A stretch of DNA of 64,000 bases from CAWCWK01 sp963842125 (GTDB lineage: Bacteria; Pseudomonadota; Alphaproteobacteria; Rhizobiales; CAWCWK01): NCBI GenBank assembly GCA_963842125.1, contig CAWJFE010000005.1:310001-374000 (forward strand). The letters run 5' to 3'. The translations under genes and the position numbers were made by a program. Shown one piece after another: positions 1 through 8,320 of the stretch. Position 1 is the stretch's first letter. The number at the start of each line of letters is the position of its first letter. A model generated the notes under the pieces. It was given only the letters and a program-made list of their open reading frames with translations. It made no database searches and was not told the origin of the DNA.

Positions 1-179
1 CACTCGACGAAGCCGCCGCTGCCCTGGAAGCGGCCTGCGGTCATCCGCCCCTGCGCGTCTCGGCCGCGACCCATAACGGCCTAGACCGCGTCCTGCGCCG
101 TCTCATCTCCGAGATCCGCACCGACCGAGCCGAGGAAGCCGAGGCGGGGGCACCGCCCGCACCGGCCTGGACTCCCTGA
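1..179 (+). CDS. obgE: GTPase Obg, C-terminal end (partial)
   Basis: The window opens inside this gene. Reading from base 3, the last 58 codons give a tail containing SAATHNGLDRVLRRLISEI and end at TGA 177-179. This resembles the end of the Obg G domain (a 'VSA.TG.GLD.L' stretch) plus a short acidic, Pro/Ala-rich tail. Obg is a ribosome-associated GTPase acting in 50S assembly and the stringent response. The call rests partly on context, because obgE directly precedes proB-proA in many Hyphomicrobiales. Too little is visible to check the nucleotide-binding motifs. Confidence 0.72.
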   Translation, partial: LDEAAAALEAACGHPPLRVSAATHNGLDRVLRRLISEIRTDRAEEAEAGAPPAPAWTP

Positions 180-340
180 TCGAACGCGATTGAACGCTAA
201 GGGCCTTCCGTCGTTGTCATGGCAGCGTCGTCCTGGGAGCTGAAGCGCACGTGATCGCCGCGTGCGCCTTGCACCGGGACATGTCGACGGGGCTGCCGCG
301 CGTTCCGTCACGCATTCACGGACAGAGAGGGAGTTGCATC

Positions 341-892
341 ATGCCGACCGTCCACAAGAACACGACCAATGGAACCTATGAGGTGCATGACGAAGGCAAG
401 GGCGTCCTCTTCAGCGGCGCCACGCAGCAGGATGCCGAGGGCTGGGCGCGCGAATACGCGGCCCGCGAGGGAGGCTCCGTCGCCCATGGCGACCCGGTGA
501 CCACGCCCGCCCATATCGACGTGCCGCATGTCGAGACCGACCGCCTCATCTCGGCCGGCAAGGTCGAAGGAACCGCCGTCTACGGCACGAATGGCGAGAA
601 GCTGGGCACAGTGAAGGACGTGATGCTGTCCAAGACCGGCGGGGACGTGGCCTATGCCGTCCTTTCGATGGGGGGCTTTCTCGGGATCGGGGAGCGCTAT
701 CATCCGCTGCCATGGAGCTCGCTCGACTACGACACCGCGCTTGGCGGCTACAAGATCGCCTATGACAAGGATCTTCTCTCCAAGGCACCTACGCTGAGCG
801 CCGGCGAGGAGACCCGTCTCGACGATCGTGCCTACGAGGACGAGGTACACACCCACTATACGGCCGATCCCTACTATAACCGGAACGTCTGA
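341..892 (+). CDS. PRC-barrel domain protein with N-terminal DUF2188-like region
   Basis: A 183-residue soluble protein. The ATG at 341 is preferred over longer in-frame starts because a purine-rich GAGAGGGAG lies just upstream (325-333). Residues 1-50 resemble DUF2188-type stress proteins: a short beta-rich stretch, then an alanine/glutamate helix ending REGGSVAHG. Residues about 60-145 form a PRC-barrel (GTAVYGTNGEKLGTV, then YHPLPWSSL). The C-terminal tail is acidic and Tyr/His-rich. PRC-barrel proteins of this type are common in alphaproteobacterial stress regulons, but the molecular role is unknown. It sits alone between obgE and proB with its own leader. No canonical EcfG promoter was found upstream. 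Confidence 0.85.
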   Translation: MPTVHKNTTNGTYEVHDEGKGVLFSGATQQDAEGWAREYAAREGGSVAHGDPVTTPAHIDVPHVETDRLISAGKVEGTAVYGTNGEKLGTVKDVMLSKTGGDVAYAVLSMGGFLGIGERYHPLPWSSLDYDTALGGYKIAYDKDLLSKAPTLSAGEETRLDDRAYEDEVHTHYTADPYYNRNV

Positions 893-1014
893 GAAGGCCT
901 CGTCAGGGCAAGGGCTCTCGACGTCGTCGCGTGCATTTTCATGGGGCGGGCGCTACCAAGCGTTCGCCCTCATTGCATTCCAGGGGCGCTTCCTCACTCC
1001 AATGCGACAGCCTC

Positions 1015-2130
1015 ATGACGCCCTCTCTCTCCACCTTCCGCCGGATCACGGTCAAGATCGGCTCGGCCCTCCTCGTCGAGGATGGGGCCGTGCGAAGCGA
1101 TTGGCTGGATGGCCTGGTGGCCGATCTCGCGAACCTGCGCGAGGCGGGTGCGGAGATCGTCATCGTGTCCTCGGGCGCTATCGCGCTCGGGCGGGCGAGG
1201 CTGGGGCTCGGGGGCGGGCTGCTCAAGCTGGAGGAAAGCCAGGCCGCCGCTGCCGCCGGCCAGATCGCGCTGGCGCAGACCTGGGCCGAGACGTTCTCGG
1301 CGCACGGCATCACGGCCGCGCAGGTGCTCCTCACGCTCGGCGATACCGAGCAGCGCCGCCGCTACCTCAACGCGCGCTCGACGGTCGGGACACTGATCCG
1401 GCTCGGGGCCGTGCCGATCATCAACGAGAACGACACCGTCGCGACGACCGAAATCCGCTATGGCGACAACGACCGGCTCGCCGCGCGCGTGGCCGCCATG
1501 GCTTCGTGTGACGCGCTCGTCCTTCTCTCCGATATCGACGGGCTCTACACCGCTCCGCCGGCGACGAACCCGGATGCCGCGCATATTCCGGTCGTCGCCG
1601 GCATCACGGCCGAGATCGAGGCGATGGCGGGAGATGCGGGCTCGGCGCTCTCTCGTGGCGGAATGCGCACGAAGATCGAGGCGGCCAAGATCGCGCTCGG
1701 TGCCGGGTGCTCCATGGTCATCGCATCGGGCCGCGTGGACCGGCCGCTTCGCGCTCTGGGGGAGGGCGCCCGCTCGACCTGGTTCCCGGCTAATGCGAGC
1801 CCGCGCGCGGCCTGGCGGTCCTGGATCGCAGGGCAGGTGGCGCCGCAAGGTGCTCTCGTGGTCGATGCGGGCGCCATCGCGGCGCTGGGGCGCGGGAAGT
1901 CGCTGCTGCCGGCTGGCGTCCGCGCCATTGCAGGCACGTTCAAGCGCGGCGACGCCGTCACGATCCGTGCCGACGATGGCGCCGAGATCGGTCGCGGGCT
2001 CGTCGCCTACGATGCGCCCGAGGCTCGCGCGATCGTCGGGCTGCGCACGGAAGACATCGCCGCCCGTCTCGGCTATGAAGGCCGCGCGGCCATGATCCAC
2101 AGGGACGATATGGCGCTGCTCGGCCCTTGA
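1015..2130 (+). CDS. proB: Glutamate 5-kinase
   Basis: Catalyses ATP-dependent phosphorylation of L-glutamate to glutamyl 5-phosphate, the first step of proline synthesis, in the cytoplasm. The 371-residue protein has the amino acid kinase fold at residues about 8-255 (VKIGSALLVEDG, IVSSGAIALGR, INENDTV, RGGMRTKIEAAK) and a C-terminal PUA domain at about 275-355. This is the usual two-domain length. The ATG at 1015 is chosen because it gives the normal start just before ITVKIGS; an upstream in-frame ATG would add a non-homologous leader. proA follows 34 bases downstream, so the two steps are co-transcribed. Proline feedback is expected for the family but cannot be judged here. Confidence 0.96.
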   Translation: MTPSLSTFRRITVKIGSALLVEDGAVRSDWLDGLVADLANLREAGAEIVIVSSGAIALGRARLGLGGGLLKLEESQAAAAAGQIALAQTWAETFSAHGITAAQVLLTLGDTEQRRRYLNARSTVGTLIRLGAVPIINENDTVATTEIRYGDNDRLAARVAAMASCDALVLLSDIDGLYTAPPATNPDAAHIPVVAGITAEIEAMAGDAGSALSRGGMRTKIEAAKIALGAGCSMVIASGRVDRPLRALGEGARSTWFPANASPRAAWRSWIAGQVAPQGALVVDAGAIAALGRGKSLLPAGVRAIAGTFKRGDAVTIRADDGAEIGRGLVAYDAPEARAIVGLRTEDIAARLGYEGRAAMIHRDDMALLGP

Positions 2131-2164
2131 GGGCGGGCATTCACGGTCAGGCGAGGAGGGCGAG

Positions 2165-3478
2165 ATGAGCGAAGCGTACCGTCAGGATACCACCGCCCGA
2201 CCGCCGCTCCACGTGGTCGAGACCGATGACGTCGCCGCGACCATGGCGCAGCTCGGGCGTGACGCCCGCGCGGCCAGCCGCATCCTCGCCCGCGCGACGA
2301 CCGAGACGAAGAACGCCGCTCTTCGCGAAGCCGCGCGTCAGTTGCGTGCCCGAGAGGCCGACATTCTGGCGGCCAATGCCGAGGACGTCGCTGCGGGCCG
2401 CACCAAGGGCCTCGCCGGCTCGTTCATCGATCGCCTTACGCTCGACGCCGTGCGCCTCGATGGCGTGGCCGCCGGGCTGGAGGCCATCGCGGACCTCGAC
2501 GATCCGGTGGGTGCGACCATGGCCGCCTGGGACCGGCCGAACGGGCTCGCGATCGAGCGCGTGCGCACGCCGCTCGGCGTCGTCGGCGTCATCTTTGAGA
2601 GCCGGCCGAACGTGATGGCCGATGCGGGCGGCCTCTGCCTCAAGGCCGGCAACGCCTGCATCCTTCGCGCCGGCTCCGACAGCGCGCGAACGTCCGCCGC
2701 CATCCACGCCTGCCTCGTCGCGGGGCTGGAAGCCGCCGGCCTACCCGCCGCCGCCATCCAGCGCGTGCCGACGACCGACCGCGCCGCCGTCGGTGAGATG
2801 CTGCGCGGCCTCGACGGCCATATCGACGTCATCGTTCCGCGTGGCGGGCGCAGTCTGGTCGAGCGCGTGCAGACGGAAGCGCGGGTGCCGGTCTTCGCCC
2901 ATCTCGAAGGGATCGTGCATCTCTACGTCGACGCCTCCGCCGACGCCGAGAGGGCAAGGGCTATAGCGCTCAATTCCAAGATGCGCCGCACCGGCGTCTG
3001 CGGCGCGCTGGAGACGCTGCTGGTCGATGCGTCATCCGATCTCCTCGCGCCCCTCGTCATCGATCTTCTCGATGCCAGCTGCGAGGTGCGCGGCGACGCG
3101 GCCGCGCAGGCCGTCGATCCTCGCGTCGTGGCGGCCGTGCCCGCCGATTGGGACACGGAATATCTCGACGCGATCGTCTCGGTCCGCACCGTCGAAGGTC
3201 TCGACGAGGCGCTCGAGCATATCGCGCGGCACTCCTCCGACCATACCGATGGCATCGTGGCGGAAGATCCTGCCGTCGCGGCGCGCTTTCTCGCAGAAGT
3301 CGATAGCGCCATCGTCGTCCACAACGCCTCGACCCAGTTCGCCGATGGCGGCGAGTTCGGCATGGGCGCCGAGATCGGCATCGCGACCGGGCGGATGCAC
3401 GCGCGCGGACCGGTCGGTGTCGAACAGTTGACGTCGTTCAACTACCGGGTACGCGGATCGGGCCAGACGCGGCCTTGA
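2165..3478 (+). CDS. proA: Glutamate-5-semialdehyde dehydrogenase (gamma-glutamyl phosphate reductase)
   Basis: Reduces glutamyl 5-phosphate with NADPH to glutamate 5-semialdehyde, the second proline step. The 437-residue protein has the aldehyde dehydrogenase superfamily fold: GVVGVIFESRPNV and CLKAGNACILR near the cofactor site, RTGVCGALETLL containing the catalytic Cys at about residue 279, and FGMGAEIGIATGRMHARGPVG near the end. A GAGGAGGGCGAG ribosome-binding site precedes the ATG. The stop overlaps the TTG start of nadD. An N-terminal stretch of about 20 residues before the conserved region is longer than in E. coli ProA. Confidence 0.97.
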   Translation: MSEAYRQDTTARPPLHVVETDDVAATMAQLGRDARAASRILARATTETKNAALREAARQLRAREADILAANAEDVAAGRTKGLAGSFIDRLTLDAVRLDGVAAGLEAIADLDDPVGATMAAWDRPNGLAIERVRTPLGVVGVIFESRPNVMADAGGLCLKAGNACILRAGSDSARTSAAIHACLVAGLEAAGLPAAAIQRVPTTDRAAVGEMLRGLDGHIDVIVPRGGRSLVERVQTEARVPVFAHLEGIVHLYVDASADAERARAIALNSKMRRTGVCGALETLLVDASSDLLAPLVIDLLDASCEVRGDAAAQAVDPRVVAAVPADWDTEYLDAIVSVRTVEGLDEALEHIARHSSDHTDGIVAEDPAVAARFLAEVDSAIVVHNASTQFADGGEFGMGAEIGIATGRMHARGPVGVEQLTSFNYRVRGSGQTRP

Positions 3479-4080
3479 GGAGAAGCCACTGGACCGCGCT
3501 GCCACCGCATGGGGCGGGGCAGCGGGTCGGCGTCTTCGGCGGCTCGTTCAATCCCGTCCACGAAGGTCACCTCCTCGTCGCCGAGACGGCGCTGCGGCGC
3601 CTTGAGTTGGATTGGCTCTGGTGGCTGGTGACGCCCGGCAACCCGCTGAAGAAGCAGAGCGATCTCGCTGATATCGCCGCGCGCCTTCGGGGCGTCGCGG
3701 GTATCGCGAACCATCCCCGCATGGTCGTCACCGCCCTCGAGGCCGATCTTCACACGCGCTATACCGCCGACACGCTGCGCGCGCTCAAGGCCCGCTCGCC
3801 AACGACACGCTTCGTCTGGGTGATGGGGGCGGACGGTCTCGCGAGCTTTCACCGCTGGGACCGGTGGCGCGATATCGCCGAGACGATGCCGATCTGCGTC
3901 GTCGATCGCCCGGGCCAGACGTTCCACGCCGTCGCCGCGCCGGCCGCGCAGGCGCTCGCACGTTGGCGCATCAATGAGGCGGGTGCGCCACACCTGGCCG
4001 GCATCCCCGCGCCCGCCTGGACATTGCTGCACGGGCCGCGTAATGGCAGCTCCTCCACGGCCCTGCGCGCACTTCGTTAA
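3475..4080 (+). CDS. nadD: Nicotinate-nucleotide adenylyltransferase
   Basis: Adenylates nicotinate mononucleotide to deamido-NAD in NAD synthesis. The protein has the nucleotidyltransferase signature GVFGGSFNPVHEGHLLVAE at about residues 18-36, TPGNPLKK, and the C-terminal SSTALR motif (ISSTxIR class). No ATG precedes the conserved core in this frame. The best start is TTG at 3475, whose TTGA shares bases with the proA stop, implying translational coupling. The alternative is another weak start a few codons later. At about 201 residues the length is normal. The order proA-nadD-rsfS-rlmH is classic for rhizobia. Confidence 0.93.
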   Translation: MRRSHWTALPPHGAGQRVGVFGGSFNPVHEGHLLVAETALRRLELDWLWWLVTPGNPLKKQSDLADIAARLRGVAGIANHPRMVVTALEADLHTRYTADTLRALKARSPTTRFVWVMGADGLASFHRWDRWRDIAETMPICVVDRPGQTFHAVAAPAAQALARWRINEAGAPHLAGIPAPAWTLLHGPRNGSSSTALRALR

Positions 4081-4149
4081 TCGGTCGCAGAACCGAGGGT
4101 TGTCATACCCCCAACACGATCCCTATCTTAGAAGCGCAAGACGCCCCGC

Positions 4150-4608
4150 ATGGTGCCGGGCTTTGCGATGAGGACGACACTGCAAACGCAAACTTCGAGC
4201 GCTGGCGCATATGCCGCCATGCCCTCCGCATCCTTGACCGAGGCTCAGCCCGGCCAGGCGGTGCTCGACACGATCCTGTCCGCCCTTGACGACATCAAGG
4301 GCGAGGACATCGTGACCATCGATCTCCACGGCAAGACCAGCATCGCGGACCACATGGTGGTCGCATCCGGGCGCTCGCACCGCCAGGTCTCTTCGCTGGC
4401 CGACAACGTCATCAAGGGCCTCAAGGACGTGCATGGCCTGCGCGGCCTCAACGTCGAGGGCCTGAACCACGGCGACTGGGTGCTCATCGATGCCGGCGAC
4501 GTCATCGTGCATCTCTTCCGCCCCGAAGTCCGCGAGTTCTACAACATCGAGAAGATGTGGTCGGCCGAGCGCCCTGCGGACGGTGCCGGTCGCGAGGCGC
4601 TCTCATAG
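4150..4608 (+). CDS. rsfS: Ribosomal silencing factor RsfS
   Basis: RsfS binds L14 of the large ribosomal subunit and blocks subunit joining during starvation. The conserved core starts around residue 37 (ILSALDDIKGEDIVTIDL, SIADHMVVASGRSHRQV) and ends with the family signature GDWVLIDAGDVIVHLFRPEVREFY. Three in-frame ATGs (4150, 4168, 4219) could start it. None has a strong ribosome-binding site, so the first 23 residues are uncertain. The fit to the family is otherwise complete. It lies between nadD and rlmH as expected. Confidence 0.93.
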   Translation: MVPGFAMRTTLQTQTSSAGAYAAMPSASLTEAQPGQAVLDTILSALDDIKGEDIVTIDLHGKTSIADHMVVASGRSHRQVSSLADNVIKGLKDVHGLRGLNVEGLNHGDWVLIDAGDVIVHLFRPEVREFYNIEKMWSAERPADGAGREALS

Positions 4609-4653
4609 GGCGCTGACCTCGTCCGGTAGCGGCGGTCCGGGAAAGGTCGGAAC

Positions 4654-5145
4654 GTGGACGTTCTCATAGCCGCCATCGGCCGGGTGAAGGGCGGCGACGC
4701 CCGCTCGCCCGAGGCTCAGCTCGTCTCGCGCTATCTCGGCCGGGCCGATGGCCTTGCCCGGTCCGTGGGCTTGCGCGGCGTGCGGATCGAGGACCGGGCG
4801 GAATCTCGCGCCGGCACGGTGCCGGCCCGCAAGTCCGAGGAGGCCGAAACCCTTCTCGACCTTTCACGCGGCGCCTTTCGTGTGGCGCTGGACGAGCGTG
4901 GCCGCGACCGGACGAGCCAGGGCTGGGCCGATCTCGTCCGCGATTCGCGCGATGGCGGGGCACAGGGTCTCACCTTTCTGCTAGGCGGACCGGACGGTCA
5001 TGGCGAGGCCCTCCTCGCCGGGGCCGACGTGACGATCTCGCTCGGCCGCGCGACTTGGCCGCACCTCCTCGCACGCGCGCTCGTTGCCGAGCAGGTCTAT
5101 CGCGCGCTGACCATCCTCGCCGGCCACCCCTATCACCGAGTCTGA
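4654..5145 (+). CDS. rlmH: 23S rRNA (pseudouridine1915-N3)-methyltransferase
   Basis: SPOUT-family enzyme that methylates pseudouridine 1915 in helix 69 of 23S rRNA using S-adenosylmethionine. The 163-residue protein begins at GTG 4654 after a GGGAAAGG ribosome-binding site. Supporting motifs are the SAM-binding knot segment TFLLGGPDGHG and the C-terminal ISLGRATWPHLLARALVAEQ with YRALTILAGHPYHRV, which is diagnostic of RlmH. It ends 4 bases before slyX. With rsfS it places two late 50S-maturation or quality genes in one operon. Confidence 0.96.
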   Translation: MDVLIAAIGRVKGGDARSPEAQLVSRYLGRADGLARSVGLRGVRIEDRAESRAGTVPARKSEEAETLLDLSRGAFRVALDERGRDRTSQGWADLVRDSRDGGAQGLTFLLGGPDGHGEALLAGADVTISLGRATWPHLLARALVAEQVYRALTILAGHPYHRV

Positions 5146-5149
5146 CGCA

Positions 5150-5365
5150 ATGAAGCCCGAAGCGATCCTCGAGCGATTCGAAGCGCTCGAACTCCATATC
5201 GCCCACCAGCAACAGGCGATCGATGACCTCTCCGACGCACTGGCCGAGCAATGGCGCACGATCGAGACATTGCGGCGCCAGATCGCCCGCCTCGATGAGC
5301 GGATCGAGGAGATCCAGCCGCCGGGCAGTCAGACCGTGCCCGTGGACAGACCGCCCCATTGGTAG
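5150..5365 (+). CDS. slyX: SlyX family protein
   Basis: A 71-residue soluble protein of unknown function. It is almost entirely one predicted coiled coil (FEALELHIAHQQQAIDDLSD, then LRRQIARLDERIEEI) and ends in PPHW, where most SlyX proteins end in PPHY. The ATG lies 4 bases after the rlmH stop, so it is probably translated from the same message. SlyX is named after a gene next to slyD in E. coli, but no mechanism is established. The length matches the family. Confidence 0.85.
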   Translation: MKPEAILERFEALELHIAHQQQAIDDLSDALAEQWRTIETLRRQIARLDERIEEIQPPGSQTVPVDRPPHW

Positions 5366-5493
5366 ATGCCGACAGGCGTCCGTCCGTCACTTATGAGGCA
5401 CGGACCGACCTTTTCCGAACGCGGCGATGCCCGTCGCCTCGTTGCCGCCACACTGCTTTTCGAGCCTTGGCGGCGGCATTGTTTTCCGACGGG

Positions 5494-5508
5494 TTAACGC
5501 GCTGTTAA
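5494..5508. promoter_or_regulatory. CtrA box upstream of envC
   Basis: An exact TTAA-CGCGCTG-TTAA (TTAA-N7-TTAA) lies 25 bases before the envC start codon and continues as TTAACCAT, the favoured right half of CtrA sites. TTAA is rare in this GC-rich DNA. CtrA is the cell-cycle response regulator of alphaproteobacteria. Whether it activates or represses here depends on the transcription start, which cannot be placed. Confidence 0.6.
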
Positions 5509-5532
5509 CCATCTCGGGATGACATCGGCTTC

Positions 5533-6903
5533 ATGGACGGACGGCTGAACATCTCGGGGCAGGGTACGAAGGCGGCATTGCCCGTCATCGCCACCGCGCT
5601 GGCCGCCTTTATGCTCACCTCCACCCCCATTCGCTCGCAGGATGCGCCTGCCGAGGCCGTGGCTGCGGACGTATCCGAAGACGAGGTGCGGCTCGCCGCC
5701 CAACTGGCCGAGGAGCAGCGACGCCTTCGAGAGATTCGGGAGGCGGCCGACGTCAGCCGCGAGCGGGCCGAGGATCTTCGCGACGGCGTCTCTCGTTTGC
5801 GTGACGACCGCGCGCAACTGAACAGCGCCCTTATCGACACTGCCCGCACCGTCAGCCGTCTCGAGACCGACGTGACGACCTCCGAGGCCGAGCTCGGCCG
5901 CCTTCAGAGCGAATCGTCCACCTTGCGCACGTCACTCGGTCTGCGCCGCGCCTCGTTGGCCGAAACGCTTCGCGCCATGCAGCGCCTCGGCGCCAACCCG
6001 CCCCCGGCCGTGTTCACCGCGCCCGACAATGCGCTCGACGCCATCCGGGCCGCGAACCTTCTCGGCCACGCCATGCCGGCGCTGCGCGACGAAGCCGCCG
6101 CCCTCAGCGCCGATCTGCGGCGCCTGGCCGCACTGACGGACGCGCGCGAGGCCGAGCACGGACGCCTGGTCGCGCGCCTGACCGAACTTTCCGAGGAGCG
6201 CACCCGCGTGGAGCTTCTCGTCGAGGAGAAGCGTCGCTCCCTTCGCGCGTCTGAGGCCGAACTGGCCGAAACGCGCTCCAAGGCCGAGACGCTGGCCGCC
6301 GAAGCCTCCTCCATGCAGGACCTGATCGCCCGCATGGAAACCGAGATCGCGGCCACCCGCACGGCAGCCGAACAGGCCGCCGCGGCGCAGGTCGAGCGGA
6401 CCGCGGAGCTGGAGCGACTCGCGCTCGAGAACACGGCCCGGCTTCAGCCCGCCATGCCCTTCACAGCCGCCCGTGGGCTTCTGCCCCGCCCGACATCCGG
6501 CGTCGTGACGACCGACTGGGGCGACGAGGACGGCTTTGGCGGGCGCTCCGAAGGGCTGACCATGGTCACCCGGACGGGCGCGCAGGTCGTCTCACCGACG
6601 GACGCCTGGGTCGTCTATGCCGGTCCCTACCGGTCATATGGACAACTTGTCATTTTGAATGCCGGCGAGGACCACCACGTTCTTCTTGCCGGTATGGCGC
6701 GTATAGACGTAGAATTGGGCCAATTCGTCCTGGCGGGGGAACCCGTGGCGGCGATGGGAGGACGATTGCTGGCCAGCGCTTCGGTGCTTGCCCCGCAATC
6801 GACACAACCGGCCCTATACATAGAGTTCCGAAGGAACGGCCAAGCGATCGATCCCACCCCCTGGTGGACCGATGGCGAGGAGAACCAGAAGGTGCGGGGA
6901 TAA
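5533..6903 (+). CDS. envC: EnvC-like murein hydrolase activator (degenerate LytM/M23)
   Basis: Periplasmic protein expected to activate septal amidases during daughter-cell separation. Residues about 14-36 look like a signal peptide ending near SQDA. Residues about 50-310 are a long coiled coil rich in Glu, Arg and Ala, and about 330-445 form a LytM domain. The M23 zinc ligands are missing: there is no HxxxD near GLTMVTRTGAQV, and the usual LHFE is replaced by LYIEF. It is therefore a non-catalytic activator like E. coli EnvC rather than a peptidase. ctpA follows 3 bases later, and the envC-ctpA-polysaccharide deacetylase order is widely conserved. A CtrA box sits immediately upstream. Confidence 0.9.
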   Translation: MDGRLNISGQGTKAALPVIATALAAFMLTSTPIRSQDAPAEAVAADVSEDEVRLAAQLAEEQRRLREIREAADVSRERAEDLRDGVSRLRDDRAQLNSALIDTARTVSRLETDVTTSEAELGRLQSESSTLRTSLGLRRASLAETLRAMQRLGANPPPAVFTAPDNALDAIRAANLLGHAMPALRDEAAALSADLRRLAALTDAREAEHGRLVARLTELSEERTRVELLVEEKRRSLRASEAELAETRSKAETLAAEASSMQDLIARMETEIAATRTAAEQAAAAQVERTAELERLALENTARLQPAMPFTAARGLLPRPTSGVVTTDWGDEDGFGGRSEGLTMVTRTGAQVVSPTDAWVVYAGPYRSYGQLVILNAGEDHHVLLAGMARIDVELGQFVLAGEPVAAMGGRLLASASVLAPQSTQPALYIEFRRNGQAIDPTPWWTDGEENQKVRG

Positions 6904-6906
6904 GCG

Positions 6907-8223
6907 ATGCGTAACACCTCCTACATGATCGTTGGAGCCGCCCTTGGTGCCGTATCCACGATGGCGTTGGTACAAGGCGTGCCGATCGGCAGCGCGGCGC
7001 TGGCCGCCGGCGCCGACACCTACCGGCAACTCAATCTTTTCGGCGATGTCTTCGAGCGCATTCGCGCCGACTATGTCGAGGAGCCGGCCGACGAGAATCT
7101 GATCGAGAACGCCATCAACGGCATGCTCGCCTCGCTCGATCCTCATTCGAGCTACCTCAACCCCAAGAACTTCCGCGACATGCAGGTGCAGACCCGCGGC
7201 GAGTTCGGCGGCCTCGGCATCGAAGTCACGATGGAGGAGGGCCTCGTGAAGGTCGTCACCCCCATCGACGGCACCCCGGCGCAGGAAGCGGGCGTGCTGC
7301 CCGGCGACCTCATCGTCGAACTCGACGGCGAGCAGGTTCAGGGCCTGACGCTCAACGAGGCGGTCGAGCGCATGCGCGGCGCCGTCAAGGAGCCGATCGT
7401 CATCACGATCGCCCGCGAAGGCGTCGACGAGCCGTTCGAGATCGAGATCATCCGCGACATCATCACCATTCAGGCGGTCCGCAGCCGCGTCGAGGACGAG
7501 GTCGGCTATCTTCGCGTCACGAGCTTCTCGGAGCGCACCTTCGAGGATCTTCGTGATTCGATGGCCGAACTGACGCAGGAAATCGGCGAAGACGAGCTCA
7601 AGGGCTTCGTCGTCGATCTCCGCAACAATCCGGGCGGTCTCCTCGATCAGGCGATCGCCGTATCGGACGCCTTCCTCGACCAGGGCGAGATCGTCTCGAC
7701 CCGTGGTCGCGACCCGGAAGACACCCAGCGCTACAACGCCCGGGCCGGTGACCTCTCCGACGGCAAGCCCGTCATCGTCATGATCAACGGCGGCTCCGCT
7801 TCGGCCTCCGAGATCGTCGCCGGTGCCCTTCAGGACCATCAGCGAGCGACCGTCGTCGGCACGCGCTCCTTCGGCAAGGGCTCGGTCCAGACCATCATCC
7901 CGCTCGGCTCCGACGGTGCCGTTCGCCTCACGACCGCCCGCTACTACACGCCCTCCGGTACGTCCATCCAGGCGAAGGGCATCGAGCCCGACATCGTCGT
8001 GCAGCAGGAACTGCCCGAGGAACTGATCGGCAAGCTCGAAGCGCGCGGCGAAGCCTCGCTTCGTGGCCATCTCTCCAACGATGACGGCGAAGAGGCCGGC
8101 TCGCTCGCCTACGTTCCGCAGGACCCCGAGGACGACAAGCAGCTGCGCTACGCCCTCGATCTTCTCTCCGGCATTCAGGTGAACAGCGCCTTCCCGGTCG
8201 AGCCCGAGACCATTCCGAACTGA
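6907..8223 (+). CDS. ctpA: Carboxy-terminal processing protease, S41 family
   Basis: Periplasmic serine protease that trims or degrades envelope proteins, often peptidoglycan hydrolases. The 438-residue protein has an N-terminal signal or anchor (about 1-28), a PDZ domain at about 90-170 (GEFGGLGIEV, GVLPGDLIVELDGE) and an S41 domain. The catalytic Ser lies in GGSASASEI (about 295-303) and the catalytic Lys in FGKGSVQ (about 322-328). Length and motif spacing are normal for CtpA. It is translationally adjacent to envC, suggesting control of cell-wall cleavage at division. A 97-base gap separates it from the next gene. Confidence 0.95.
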   Translation: MRNTSYMIVGAALGAVSTMALVQGVPIGSAALAAGADTYRQLNLFGDVFERIRADYVEEPADENLIENAINGMLASLDPHSSYLNPKNFRDMQVQTRGEFGGLGIEVTMEEGLVKVVTPIDGTPAQEAGVLPGDLIVELDGEQVQGLTLNEAVERMRGAVKEPIVITIAREGVDEPFEIEIIRDIITIQAVRSRVEDEVGYLRVTSFSERTFEDLRDSMAELTQEIGEDELKGFVVDLRNNPGGLLDQAIAVSDAFLDQGEIVSTRGRDPEDTQRYNARAGDLSDGKPVIVMINGGSASASEIVAGALQDHQRATVVGTRSFGKGSVQTIIPLGSDGAVRLTTARYYTPSGTSIQAKGIEPDIVVQQELPEELIGKLEARGEASLRGHLSNDDGEEAGSLAYVPQDPEDDKQLRYALDLLSGIQVNSAFPVEPETIPN

Positions 8224-8320
8224 TTGCGCGCCAGCCCGCGACTGGTCGGCCAGCGCCGCGAGGCGTCGGGGCGATCGGGTCAGGACGATCCTGCGCGGGC
8301 GATCTGGAGAAGCCAACGAC

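Noticed and set aside
180..340. EcfG general stress promoter before the PRC-barrel gene
   Set aside because: No GGAAC-N16-17-CGTT arrangement was found in the leader, despite the stress-like protein.
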